NCBI GenBank assembly: GCA_003667245.1
Contig: RCNN01000036.1
Location: forward strand, 1-64,000
Direction: 5' to 3'
DNA length: 64,000 bases
Origin: Heterostelium multicystogenum
Lineage: Eukaryota; Evosea; Eumycetozoa; Acytosteliales; Acytosteliaceae
Below are positions 1 through 11,620 of the stretch, piece by piece. A program made the position numbers and the translations under genes. Positions within the stretch are counted from its first letter, which is position 1. Each line of letters begins with the position of its first letter. The notes beneath the pieces are model-generated. The model searched no databases, had not been told where the DNA came from, and saw only the letters and a list, made by a program, of their open reading frames with translations.

Positions 1-334
1 GTATATTGTGCAAATGAATATTCATTAAAGAATTGGATAAAGATAGCCACTTCCAGGTTGGAATGAAACCAATACCATCCAGTTTAGAAATTTCACCCGG
101 AAAAATAATTCCAATTCTGTGTGTTACAAGGTTATATGTATACTGATCATTTATATCAATCACTGACAATTGTTGGCTGTTGGTTGGTTGGGTATGAATC
201 GACACATTTTGTTTGAAAATGATGTGTTTACACAAAACTGTATCTTCAATCTTGAGAGTTCAGATTGCTAAAATTGGAAAAATTTTTTTAATGTATAAAG
301 TGATTCAAATAATATGGATGCCAAAAAAAATAGA

Positions 335-430
335 TGCCTGATTTGCGTTAATTAATGTGGTTTCGTGCGGCTTTTTTTCATCAATAAAAGCACCACATTT
401 CATTTTAAAAAATGCTAAATCAATCAGGCA
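335..430. repeat. nested inverted repeat (possible hairpin)
   Basis: The outer arms TGCCTGATT (335-343) and AATCAGGCA (422-430) are exact reverse complements. The inner arms AATGTGGT (354-361) and ACCACATT (392-399) are also exact. The inner loop is about 30 nt and T-rich. No ORF overlaps. It could be a small structured RNA, a MITE-like remnant or chance; nothing else identifies it. Confidence 0.4.
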
Positions 431-2078
431 CTCAAACATTAAAACATTTTGTTTTCAAAAATTTTAAGAACCTTGCTTCATGTTGAACTCATAGAAGGTG
501 ATCACTTTTCTCAATAAATTTTTTTTTTGAGAAATTCAACCCAAAATTTCCAAATGAACTTTTAAAGTCATTTTAGTATTGAGGATGTGCCCCCCTTTTC
601 TAAATATTTTGAATTCAGCAAAAAACGCGATTTTGTATTATATTTTTTGTGATTGATTGCTGATGGTGTGTGTTTGTGTGTGAGAGCAAAAACAAAAAGA
701 AACAAAATCAAAAAAATTAACACTTTCTTTTCACGGTGCTCCTAATATAAAAAAAGAACAACAACTAATCCAACAAATAATAATAACAAGCTAACACAAC
801 CTGTCAGCAATTCCAACAATAACAAGAGCAATCGATCAACAATATCACTATACTAAGTAACTAGGAGTATATGTGACAGAAAATTTATTTGTAAATCGAA
901 GGTTTTTTTTTCATTGGCCAATAGCCTTTTCCACTTCACTCCCCTCCTTTTTCAGTAACTTAATCAATATCAACACCATAGGTTAAGAATAACTTAGTTG
1001 TTCATCCGCTACGGCAAACACATATTTGAGAATCCACACCATCACTCAGTCAGTAGTAACAATAATAATAATACATAACAAACAACTCCATCAACCATTT
1101 TTTTGAAATACGAATAATTATAATTTTATTGTAATTATTAATAGCTATCGAACAGTATTATTAGTAATTCATATCACTACAGTTTGCCACCCTTGAAATC
1201 AGGAGCCATTTTTTCTATTTTTCCCAAAATCATATAATATTTTAAATATAAAGTATAGGTTAACAGCAGCTCGACTTATATTAATACCCAAACCCCCAGT
1301 TCTCAAATCTTAATTACATTCCAATCATCAATCTTCACTCACCTATCACACTTCCTTTAGCACTTACCACTCACCCTCACGACAAACCCACAAACTCAAT
1401 TTATCTAACCACTTTAGAGTACTTGAGTTTTCAACAGCAACACAACAACAATACCACTCTTTTTGACCGACAGAAAAGAAGATTAATATTTCAACATAAT
1501 AATAAAAATAATAACAAAAAAGAGATATTCACCATCAAGATATATCAGAAAACAATTAAAATCAAATAAATAATAATCAGCAACACTCACAAAATAACAA
1601 TCAAAAACAAAAAAAAAAACAATCAAAAAAAACAAAAAAAAAAGTAGCCAGTTCAATTTAATTCTTCCTCCCATTGTCAATTCCATTTGTTGTTTCTTCT
1701 TTTATTACAGTTTATAAATCATTCAGTAAACAATAAACAATCAATCAACCAATTAAGAATAAGACACATAATAATCATAAGTCCAAAATACCAATAATCA
1801 TAATAAAAAACAACAACCAGCAACAAAAACATCAACTACAGCACAACAATATAATTAAAAGCAACAGTATCTGATCATTTCCATTTATAACCCTTTTAAA
1901 ACAACAATCATCAATAATAATAATAACATTAAATTCAAATTAAAAGTACAAGTCAAATTAATTAAATAACCAAAAATAATACAAAACAAAAACAGAGATA
2001 AAGTGAAATTAGAAGTGATATTTTTGACAAAGATCAGTTTGTTTGAACAACTAACTTGTTTTCGTATTCAACTAAAAG

Positions 2079-2390
2079 GTAAGATTTCTAAATTTATAAC
2101 AACATATATACAATATTCGTGTATATATGTCTTTATTTTTTTTGGTGCAAAATAGCAAAGATTTTATGTGCTTTTTCTGAAATCAATCAGAAAAACTACC
2201 GTAGATTAGCACAACCATCAAATTAATTAATCAAAACAAAAAAAAGGACTCCTTATTTGTTAATCACTCTAGTTTTGTTTATTTTTTTTGTTTTTTCCAA
2301 AAGTTTTTTCATTACCTCCCTTTGGTAATTCACGCACCAAATCATAAATTAAATCATTATGTTTTTTGATTGATCCTTTTTTTTTAACAG
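2079..2390 (+). other. candidate 5' UTR intron
   Basis: A GTAAGA donor at 2079 follows an A-rich stretch. A strong acceptor, a T-run followed by AACAG, ends at 2390. The enclosed 312 nt are AT-rich with T-runs, unlike the CAA-rich flanks on both sides, which look like one leader when joined. A second acceptor-like site (TTCAACAG) ends at 2857. This rests on sequence alone. Confidence 0.35.
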
Positions 2391-3111
2391 CTGACTTAAG
2401 CAAACATTAAACAGTCAACAACACGTCCCACCCCAACACCAATGTCATACTATTACACTCAAGAGTCAGTCATATTATAAATCATTTCATTTTATACAGC
2501 ACTTGATTTTCGCTTTAGTCATTTAAAACCAATCAGCCAATAATTCATTCACTCACTCACTCCTATTCAAAACCATTTCAGAGTGATATATATTTCAACA
2601 TATATTAATTAAAATTCTCTATTTAATCAAAATTTATAAATCTAGCAGAGTTAAACATTATCAAGTGTATATTTACTGTAATTACAGTCACTTTACACAG
2701 GCCGCTACAGTAGTTGTTTAGTCCAAACAGCCCTTTTCTTTGCAAGAATAAGAAGTGCTCTAATTCTTCAGGGCTGAGTGTTCTCATCTCAATTCAACTT
2801 CAAAAATTACTCCAATATTGTTTATCTTTATTTTTTAATATATTTTTGATTCAACAGAAGATCGGTTTGATTTCCGGACTTCTGTAGCCACAGCCACCCT
2901 CACCACTTCTCAACACACAACCAATCAAATCACATTCTCAACATCATACCAACCATCAACTTCACTTTCAGGAAAAAACAATAAAAAACAACCAACAAAA
3001 TCAACAACAACTCAATTCAACTCAACTCAACATTAACAACAACTCAACTCAAATCAAATTATCAAATTTAATTTAATTTTAAATTAAATTATCATAATTA
3101 TCAATAATAAT

Positions 3112-5290
3112 ATGACAACAATTCTCAAAGGATACTACCTTAAAGTCACTCTTGAGAATCGTATTGTTAAACACAATGGACGTAAAGTCTATTTGTCAAT
3201 TGTCGAACATGGCAATGGTATACCAGATAATGCTCTCATTCTAAAGATCACTGCAAAGTGCGCGAAATTCTCTGTTTGTCTTTCGATTCGTTCACAGTGT
3301 GGTTGGAAAGAGCTGGATCAAAATGAAAGTGGTGAGCTCACGTTCGACCTCAAGGTTGAGGTAACTGGAAAATCACAACGTGCTCCTTTGTTCCCACTTA
3401 TTTTCCAACTTTGCGAAAAAAACTACGATCAGGTTGTTCTTATCAGTAAATCAGTGATTCCAGTCAAGGCCATCACAAAGATTCCAAAGAAATCACTGCG
3501 TGCCGAACTGGTTCCACTTGGCGAGCAACCTCTGAAGCAACCACAAGCCTACTTGGCCACTGGAAGCGAAGTGTTTGCTCAGAACGATGCTGATGGCGCA
3601 GAGGAGGACATGATAGATAATCTCAACGACTATCAGGGCGGTGACTCTGAAGGTGAATCTGAGGGCGAAGCCGACCAAGACTCGAGCGGTGACTCTCCAA
3701 AATACACACCCACCTCATCTGGAGCCTCAAGTTTGGCAAATTCAACCGCATCGATAAGCCTCAATAATTCATCAACTTCAGTTTCAATTCTCCACAAAAA
3801 CCCATCAGTTAGTGCAATTCTACCACCGCTACCTTTGCAATCAATAATCCTTGACAACCAAAAGCACTAACAATAACAATAGCAACAACAACAGCCAGTC
3901 ACAACCATCAAGCTCGCAACCATCACCTGTGTTTTTGAATCACTCATCATCGAGTTCGCCCGTAGTTCCATCAATGTCGTTGTCAAACTCGCAATCAATG
4001 ATCACAACAAATGGACATCCATCTCAACACAACATGAGCCTCCCCTCCATCTACCAACAACCTCACCACCATCTCAGTCACATGCTTTCTCCACGTCACT
4101 CAACATCCAATCTTGTCTCTTCCTCACACTCCATTCCGACACTGATGAATCCAACTCCATCGTCTTCACCAAGTCTCGCTGCTGCTTTCACCAACAACAT
4201 TGGAGACATCATGAATGGCAACTCATCCAACAAGAAGAGAAGATCATCCAACAGCAATCTGTCGGTTTCATCGGCAACCATCTCTACATCGACTTCAGAG
4301 CCCTCTCTCATTTCACACTCACATTCATCGAGATCAATGCTCACATCAAGCACACCTGTCTCACCAGTGACCCAAAGAATCGCACCACTCAAGACACTCG
4401 ATTCCGTCAAATCCACTCCAACATCGCCGACCAACAGCGAATTGGAGCCCCTCACATTCCTTTCCACCCTCGCAACCATGGGAAGCAATACACTCTCCTC
4501 CATACTCTGCAAAGACGACAACAGTAGCTCCAACAGCAACTCCACCGAAGAGCTACTGCCGGTCCCACCAACATCACAATCCAAATCATCCAAACACATG
4601 AGCTCATCAAGTAGCAATGTAGCGTCCTCAATAAGCTCCATTGGCGCCTCGATCACCAATGCAATTAACTCGATGAACTCGTCACTCAACAACATCAACA
4701 ATCTCAACAAAAGCAATAACAACAATCTTTCATCAAGCAACAGTAATACAAAGAACACATCCAATGGATTTCCTTCAATCAACTATGTTGGTCCAGTCGT
4801 TGCATCATCAACAGCCAACGGAATAGGCCACCATCATACATCGATTGACCATCCTTCATCATCATCCTCCCCCTCATCGTCACCACCCACCATCTCACCA
4901 TCATCATCATCTTCTTCACTTTCATCACTTACATCATCATCGTCACAATCATCATTTTTGCACCACCACTACCACCAACAGCCACAGCCAATCATGTGGC
5001 GCTCAACCACTCCTCCCATGTCCAACTCCACACCCTCAACACCATCTCTAACCTCATCGGCATCGTCATTACCACGATTGAACCTATCAACACAAACCTC
5101 ACCGCCACTCTCAGGAAACACAACTCCAACCTCACCCAAACAACTTCCTTCGCTTTCCATGTTGTCGCCACGTAATTTCTTAACACCAAACAACAACAAT
5201 AATAACAACAACAGCAACAACAACAACAACAGTTCGACTTTATTGGATAATCAACCTGTGAAGAGAAAGAGTATGATGTTAGACAGATAA
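3112..5290 (+). CDS. hypothetical protein, beta-rich N-terminus and long Ser/Asn/Thr-rich tail
   Basis: I do not recognise this protein. Residues 1 to about 130 are ordinary mixed sequence with alternating hydrophobics, as in a beta-sandwich fold, ending near the motif VVLISKSVIPVKAI. An acidic Glu/Asp/Gly/Ser stretch follows at about 160-195. About 500 residues of Ser, Thr, Asn and Pro low complexity make up the rest, including poly-Ser and poly-Asn. The first frame stops at 3870, while the frame open from 3848 to 5290 has the same composition, so one gene with a one-base shift near 3848-3868 is the simplest reading. The ATG at 3112 directly follows the CAA-rich leader. An AATAAA lies at 5417. 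The long leader and disordered tail suggest a regulated signalling or nuclear protein, but no function is assigned. Confidence 0.75.
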
Positions 5291-6248
5291 ACCATCAAAT
5301 CAAACCAAACCAAACAAAAGCAACAAACAATCAACAACCAACAACCTACTATTTAAAAAAGTAAAACCAGAAACATGACCTAATTAATATTACTTTTTCC
5401 TATTTGTAAGATTTTTAATAAAACAACATCAACAACAACAACAATAACATCATCATAAATCAATCTTAAAACAACAAACACTTAAATGTGTGATATATTT
5501 ATTTTAATGTTTGAATTATAAATAATAACATTCTAAGGTTGTTTATCTTTACTTGATCTATAATAGGGTGCCTCACAAGTTTGATCCAAAAAGAATTTTA
5601 AATAATTATTTAAAATAATTCTAATATAATTGTAATAATAAAAATAGTAAAGCTATAATATGTGGTATAGTAAACATTTGAAGTTTAAGGTGTTTCAAAG
5701 GGACACCAACAACACAAAAAACAACAAGTCCATGGAGCGACATGAATTCCGGTTAACTAAAATTTTTATGATAAAAATTGCAAATTCAAATAAATTGAGA
5801 TTAAAAACGAAAATCACAAACAAATGAATGTGGTTAGCATAAGATAAAAATACTTCATACATTATCGACATCTAGTGTTTTTACATTATTATTATTATCA
5901 TAGATTACCAATCTTATCCTTCCAATACAACACCTAAACAACAACAACAACAACAAACCCTAGGGTCATAATTTATAATTATTCATTCTTTTATTTACTT
6001 TGATTGATTAGTTAGTTACTTTATTATTATATCACAAGTTATTATTATTATTATTATTTATAACTATTCTAACTAGTGTAATAATATAGTATTAGTTTAT
6101 ATATATATATATATCTTTCAATCATATAATAGTATAATATTCGATCAACAATTTATAGATTGTAGTATCTTAAATCTAATTTAATCAAAGTGATAATATA
6201 TATTATATATAATAATATATTATAAATGAATAAATAACATAATTAAAA
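5291..6248. other. intergenic spacer
   Basis: AT-rich sequence holding the presumed 3' end of the upstream gene (AATAAA at 5417) and the promoter and leader of the channel gene. It includes TA-dinucleotide runs around 6100-6115 and ATT-triplet runs near 6040. No open frame or RNA gene was seen. Confidence 0.5.
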
Positions 6249-8682
6249 ATGGTGTTTGGAAAGAAGAAAGATAAATTAAATCATTCAACTAGTAATAATA
6301 TACAAGAACTAGATGAATATCACGATGATAACAGTAACAATAATAACAACAACAATAACAATGAAGATGAAGATGCAGATGGTATGTACAAGTCAATCAT
6401 TTCAGAATGTCTTATTTGGCACAACGTTTTTAACACCCCTTTTTTGTTCTTTCAAATTATTTTTGGATTCATTGATCAATGTTTACTTTTAAATAATAAT
6501 TGTCCAATCAATAATAATAATAATAAAAACTTATGCTTTTGTATTTCAATAGCACTAAAGGTGCAAAAGAAAATAATTAAGGTGAACGAGAAAGAGTCAA
6601 TGTCAAAGATTATCAATAGAGATATCAATTTGACAAAGTCCGATCCAGATCTCCCAAGATATACTCCAACACTTGATCATCATAATACATCGCCGGTTGA
6701 CATCAACTCATCTGAAGTGGTCGGTGCCAACATTCCAAGTACTAACTCAAGTATGGCTACAAGCCGTACCAATTTGATAAGCGATAGAAATAGCGATAAT
6801 AATAATAATAATAGCAGTTTGGCGCCACCTCAACAGAATACAAAGTATATATCACCTCTGTCGAGAGTACAGGAGCTACAGGTTGTAATTCTGAATGAAA
6901 ATGAGCACGAATCATCATTGGATCCAGGCGACCCACCTCCCAGCGACGACGAAGATGAATCATACAGGGAGAAAAAGAAAAAGAAGAGGATAAAGAATCT
7001 ATTGTCAAACTACAAAGCTAGGGTTATAATAGTTCTTATTATTTTATTACTTATCACTGGAGTTTGTAAGTACAAGCACAGGTTATTACCATTGGCCCAA
7101 TTAAGCAAATGATGACTAATTTCCAATTACTTCAGGTGTTGTTACATATATATTTTGGGACCATGTTAAGATTTTGGATAGACATATTTTGTGGTGGGGA
7201 CTGTATTTGGACGTATTTGTTTTGGCGTACTTGGTATCCAGTTGGGTGGTGGGTGGATTCTTCTCACTGTTCCAAACTACTCTGTACCTGCAGCAACATG
7301 TATATTATTATGTCAATGGTATTATATTCCCATTGAGCGTATTGGTATGGGCAGTGGTTCTTTTTTTCACAGCTGAGCCAATGCTACAGCCACCATCCTA
7401 TGTTCAAGACGACTTTTCAAAAATACTATACAACACTCAAAGCAATCATTTTCGTATCGCTCTTCTACTGTGGACGTGTAGCTCTCGTAAAGATACTGGC
7501 AGCAAAAACCAATAGAAAGGCATTTTATTCATCGCTGAAGTCATCGCTGTTGAATGAGGAGTTGCTCGAACAAATGTCAACCCGAAAGTCAACTACACTT
7601 GGACAGTCAGTTTCAGCTAGCCTGAAGAAGAAGAAGCAGATCAGCGTTGCACAGTGGATTGAAACACTAAAGACAAGAAAACAACCTCAGTGGAAAGCTA
7701 CATTCACGTGCAAGCGATTTCACACAGAAAGAAGCGAAAAAGATCGCCAAACAGATCATCAAGAACGCAGGAAGAGGAAAAGAATATTTGGTCAAGGACG
7801 ATCTAGGCGCATATGTAAAGGCAAAGCATCTTGACAAGGCATTCAACACCTTTGGCTCGTTGCACGATGAGAAGATTTCGAGAGACGATATTGTTAACTG
7901 GGTACTCAGAGTAGTTCGTTCGAGAAAAAACACTAGAGTATCGACTCCGTGATCACGAGGATATTGGACAGGTCATCAACGATATAATCAACTTTATTTT
8001 TTGGATCTTGATGTTCTTGTTTGTTCTTTCACTCTATGGCGTAGATATTAGCGCATTCTTGGTGCCATTGTCCACCACTATCTTGGCACTTTCATTCGCA
8101 TTTGGAACAACCCTTCGTAACATTTTTTGAATCTCTTATTTTGATCTTCTTTGTCCGTCCTTTTGAGGTTGGAGATAAGATTGCCATCAATGAAGAGGTT
8201 CTCTTTGTAGACAGAATTGGTATTCTCTTTACATCATTCAAAAGTCTAGATGGTAAAGCAGTCTATGTTCCCAATCAAAACCTCCTCACCGCCAGAAAGA
8301 TTGAGAATCACCAGAGATCTGAAGAGGTTTGGATTGGTGTGGATCTTCTCATCAACTTTTATGACACCTGTCGAAAAACTATACATCCTCGAGGCAAAAA
8401 TTGATAAGTGGATCAAAGCTCAACCAGAGAAATGGAAAAACGATCTCTCTTTGAAACTTTGTTGAGATTAGAGGAACCAATCATATCTTGGTTAGATATG
8501 GTGCATCGATCATATCTACATGGCAAGACACAAAGAGATGGAGACCCGTTAAGAATGAGCTTTTCTTTAAGATGAAAGAGTGGCTAGCAGATTTAGGATT
8601 TGATTCCCTTCCATCTAGACAACTGGTTCAACTAGTGAATGGTCCCCAAATAACACCACTAATGGACCCGAGTAGCTTTTAA
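6249..8682 (+). CDS. MscS-family mechanosensitive ion channel (plant MSL-like)
   Basis: Predicted membrane channel that opens under membrane tension. The soluble N-terminus has an Asn run and is Ser/Asp-rich. Hydrophobic segments follow at about 7020-7380 and 7430-7500. The pore region at about 7975-8190 contains SFAFGTTLRNIF followed by VRPFEVGDKI, the classic MscS pore-helix and beta-domain junction. A soluble C-terminus continues to 8682. A linker with SDFTQKEAKKIAKQII resembles eukaryotic MSL proteins. Introns are at 6382-6552 and 7066-7135. Protein similarity jumps between frames near 7430, 7690-7715, 7935, 8128 (T-run), 8358 and 8460, and each shift restores family sequence, so sequence error is more likely than decay. 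Expected length is about 730 aa. Homologues may act in osmotic adaptation; that is inference. Confidence 0.88.
6382..6552 (+). other. in-frame intron of the MscS-like gene
   Basis: GTATGT donor and TTTCAATAG acceptor. The 171 nt (57 codons) contain no stop, so reading through adds a hydrophobic Phe/Leu/Ile and Asn-rich insert between an acidic stretch and ALKVQKKIIKV. Its composition (AT-rich, Asn run) is intron-like. Confidence 0.7.
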
Positions 8683-8869
8683 TAATTTCAACAGTAACAA
8701 CAACAACAACCAATTCTCACAATTTAGATAAAATTAATTTAAAACAATACAAAATAATTGGTCTTAAAAGACCAAAGTACATAGTGTAATTTATTACAAA
8801 ATATAACCCATCATCGTTTATTTATCTGAATCTTACTCTGACGAATAATTATTATTTTTCATATCTAGA

Positions 8870-9292
8870 ATGCATGATACATCATCATTTGGTATATGCA
8901 CTCTTGGAAACCAACCATTCTTTGCTTTTGGACAATGTAATTGATTGTTTTTCAGCAATAAAAAATACAAAAAAAAATCATCTGAATTTTCTGGTAATTA
9001 AATCATCAGACCATTTGTTGTTTAGTGTGATCATCAAAGCAAGGCTTAAAAAAGATGATTGTTAAAAAACAAAATAAGCAAATTGTTTGCTCCAGTTCTA
9101 CCACTATATTACTTGTGCCAACAACTACTGCACCCCACTACCATTGAAAGTACGAAGTAATAGATATATACCTTCTGGTACTTCAAGCATTCATAAATCA
9201 TTATTATTATCATCATCAACAGCAACCTCAGCATCTAGGTCATACCTGTTCAATCAACTCTGTCCAAATAATATTAATCATCATCATTGTAA
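8870..9292 (+). CDS. possible small gene, unrecognised
   Basis: Weak candidate. An ATG at 8870 opens a frame of mixed, non-repetitive composition (MHDTSSFGICTLGNQPFFAF) that meets a GTAATT donor at 8937. An acceptor ends at 9095 after a T/C-rich tract. Downstream frames are open: one continues Ser/Leu/Arg-rich to a GTAAGT donor at about 9290, the other closes after some 20 codons. The second possibility is a leader exon spliced into the gene at 9413 (acceptor near 9390). No family is recognised. The remainder of 8683-9412 is AT-rich spacer. Confidence 0.28.
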
Positions 9293-9412
9293 GTCCCTGT
9301 TCCGTTTGATCAAAATCATTTAAAATGATTCAGAGCCACCATAATGACATTGACATTGATTTCATCTATTAGTTAATATTTATACAAACAACATACATAG
9401 TCTTTTTAAAAT

Positions 9413-10512
9413 ATGAAACCAAGTATTAAATTGCTAACTTTGTCTTGTGTAGGTCTTTCTGCTGCCGTCGTAGCTATTGCCTATCGTTATATCAGCTCAC
9501 AGTACAATGAGAAAACACTGAGTGAATTCTCTGCTGAGCCAAGCCAGGAGTCTCCAGACAAGAGAGTTTCTTCATTCGAATCGCCAAATCCAGCCGCTTC
9601 TCCAGCAGCTGCTCCCTCCTCTCCACAAACCACTTCAACCACAACCACTAACACAACATCCACCACCACCAACAACAACAACAATGCAGTTGATATTGGT
9701 GATATTGAGGATATGAACAAGAAGTGTGGATTCTGTAGACCAGAAATGACTGATGCAAACAGAAAATCACCTGCCAACTCCATTCATGAGTACAATAGAC
9801 ACTACTTTTATTTGTAGTGGAATTGCTGCAGACGTTTGGCCATCAAAGTGGTTCGAGGGATCTGAGAAGCTTATGACTTTGGCCGAGCCAATCAAGAAGC
9901 ACTCCCGCGATCAATGGAGCCATCAATCTTCAACGGTATCGATTTGGCATCAAGCTCAAACAACACTGACTTTTTAGTCTTCCCAGAAATGGTCAAGTTG
10001 GTCGACCTCGATGCAACAAAGCTCGAGAACCTTCTTGAGTTCTTTTCAAGAACAAATCAATTACTGACGCTTCATTCCCTTCTGACATCAGCATTGAGAA
10101 CATTACTGTAAGTTAAACTCAAACGAATGCATAATTCAACAATGTACTAACCGACCAAGTAAAGGGTAAATATATATTTGTTTGGCGCACCACAAATTAA
10201 AAGATGAAAGATGTGGTTATTGTGGACCAATTCTGGTCGACCAATTGAAGGCGGAGATTGAACGTCGTGGACTTTCCAACGAAATCAAAGTATATTCGTC
10301 AACTCACGTTGGTGGACACAAGTTCGCAGGTAATGTGTTGGTGTTCCCACCAGGACACTGGTACGGTTATGCCCAACCATCAGACATTAACGAGATCATT
10401 GATTCAACCATCTCTTGGTGAGTGCGTCAAAAGATTGCACCGTGGTACTATGGGACAACCAGTCATCAAAGAAGAAAAGCAAAAGAAAACACTAGACGCT
10501 CCCAGAATATAG
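9413..10512 (+). CDS. sucrase/ferredoxin-like family protein (thioredoxin-like ferredoxin)
   Basis: N-terminal hydrophobic segment (about residues 8-27), then a Ser/Pro/Thr/Asn linker, then the Suc_Fer domain. Diagnostic pieces are CGFCRPEM, HTFICSGIAADVWPSKWF and, after an intron at 10108-10164, YIFVC..HHKLKDERCGYCG, HVGGHKFAGNVLVFPPGHWY and RLHRGTMG. Family members have a thioredoxin-like 2Fe-2S ferredoxin fold (related to yeast Aim32), with Cys and His in the last block as likely ligands. An organelle or membrane location is suggested by the N-terminal hydrophobic stretch. Frames shift near 9803, 9910, 10045, 10185 and 10420, each between conserved blocks. Expected length is about 345 aa. 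AATAAA lies at 10747. Confidence 0.82.
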
Positions 10513-11005
10513 AATATCATTACCATTATTTTAATTTATCAAAAATAAACCATACATGTATTAAGCATCCAATCAATCTATTTATCTTATCTGATGTTGA
10601 CATGTAAAGTGATTCTACATAGATTAAAGAGCCTCATCTGTCCTTAGTTGTCACCAGCCAAGTTGTCCACATCATCATTTTATGTGACCACTATCCAGAT
10701 ACATTAAATCCTCCCAACTTGAATTCAATATTATATTATTGTACACAATAAAGATTATAGGTTTTATATTGATGACAACTACTTTCGATATGTGTTGTTC
10801 TAGCTTTTGCATTGGTTTCGAACTAAACTAATTGTTAATCTAATCTATGATTGTTTTATTATATTATAATGTATCTATATCTATCTTTAATGTATTTCTA
10901 TTTTAATCGAATCTTTTAGACTACTGGGTTGGATAAAATATAATCTATAAATTAAAGAATGAGTAATCCTATAGTATAGTTTACATAAAACGAATCGATA
11001 CATAC
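10513..11005. other. intergenic, convergent 3' ends
   Basis: AT-rich spacer between the plus-strand ferredoxin-like gene and a small minus-strand gene. It holds the AATAAA at 10747. I saw nothing else. Confidence 0.5.
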
Positions 11006-11389
11006 TAACATCCTTTCTTGGCTTTCTTGCTGAGAACTTCTCACGCAATGGAATAGCAATTGGTGGCATAGCAATGACTAGAGTAGATTTGAATAATTTG
11101 AGCAGGTTAGAGATTTATCGTTTTTTACAGCAAATTCATCACTAATAGCTTGATGTAGTTTGATAGTTGATAGATATGTCTTTCTGTCTACACTACTGCT
11201 CTAGAAATTGCATTTATACAAATCTTTTTACCATCGTAAAGCAAACCTGCATATAAACATGTTTATGTTGTAATTATACCTACATAGAGCAGAAAAAAGC
11301 AAACAGATACAAAGAAGGCTGGTTCTGTTCTTTAACCAACGATAGCAGTTGTTCTTGAAGGTACGCATACCCATGAAAAGACCTGACAT
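11006..11389 (-). CDS. small unrecognised multi-exon gene
   Basis: On the minus strand an ATG at 11389 starts MSGLFMGMRTFKNNCYRWLK, a basic, mixed sequence. After intron-like DNA the frame resumes as KTYLSTIKLHQAISDEFAVK, then SNLLKLFKSTLVIAMPPIAI, and ends LSKKAKKGC with a stop at 11006-11008. The last three pieces need two one-base corrections, the same shift rate as neighbours. Composition is unlike the surrounding AT-rich spacer, and the lysine-rich end looks like a genuine C-terminus. The product would be roughly 90-110 aa with a basic N-terminus that could be a mitochondrial presequence. I do not recognise the family, and exon borders are approximate. Confidence 0.42.
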
Positions 11390-11620
11390 TTTAGAGATAT
11401 ATATAATATGATACAAATGAATAAAAAAAATAATGTAAAATAAAATGATCTATCAAATAAATTCGCAATAAAATTTCAATGATTTTACTTTTGGCCCCGC
11501 AAGCAAACCCTCTGATTTTTTTATTAATCTTAATACACAATTGTGTTCAAGTAGATCAATCTGATTGATCGCTTATTCTTCGTTTCTGTTTGATCAAATA
11601 GATCAATCTTTAAGTGGTTC

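Larger units (their letters stand above)
1..3111. other. gene-free upstream region with CAA-rich leader
   Basis: No convincing open frame lies on either strand. From about 720 to the ATG at 3112 the plus strand is dominated by CAA/AAC/TCA-rich sequence, which in dictyostelids is typical of long transcribed 5' leaders and developmental promoters. The stretch from about 2870 to 3100 (ACAACAACTC-like runs directly before the ATG) is most likely 5' UTR. An inverted repeat sits at 335-430 and a candidate leader intron at 2079-2390. Confidence 0.6.

Noticed and set aside
1483..1686. Minus-strand open frame rich in Phe, Leu and Ile
   Set aside because: It is the complement of an A-rich, CAA-rich leader. 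Composition is wholly explained by T-runs and there is no motif.
4096..4782. Minus-strand frame of 228 codons opposite the Ser/Asn-rich gene
   Set aside because: Leu/Asp/Glu-rich sequence arises as the antisense of Ser/Asn repeats, and the plus strand has the real gene context.
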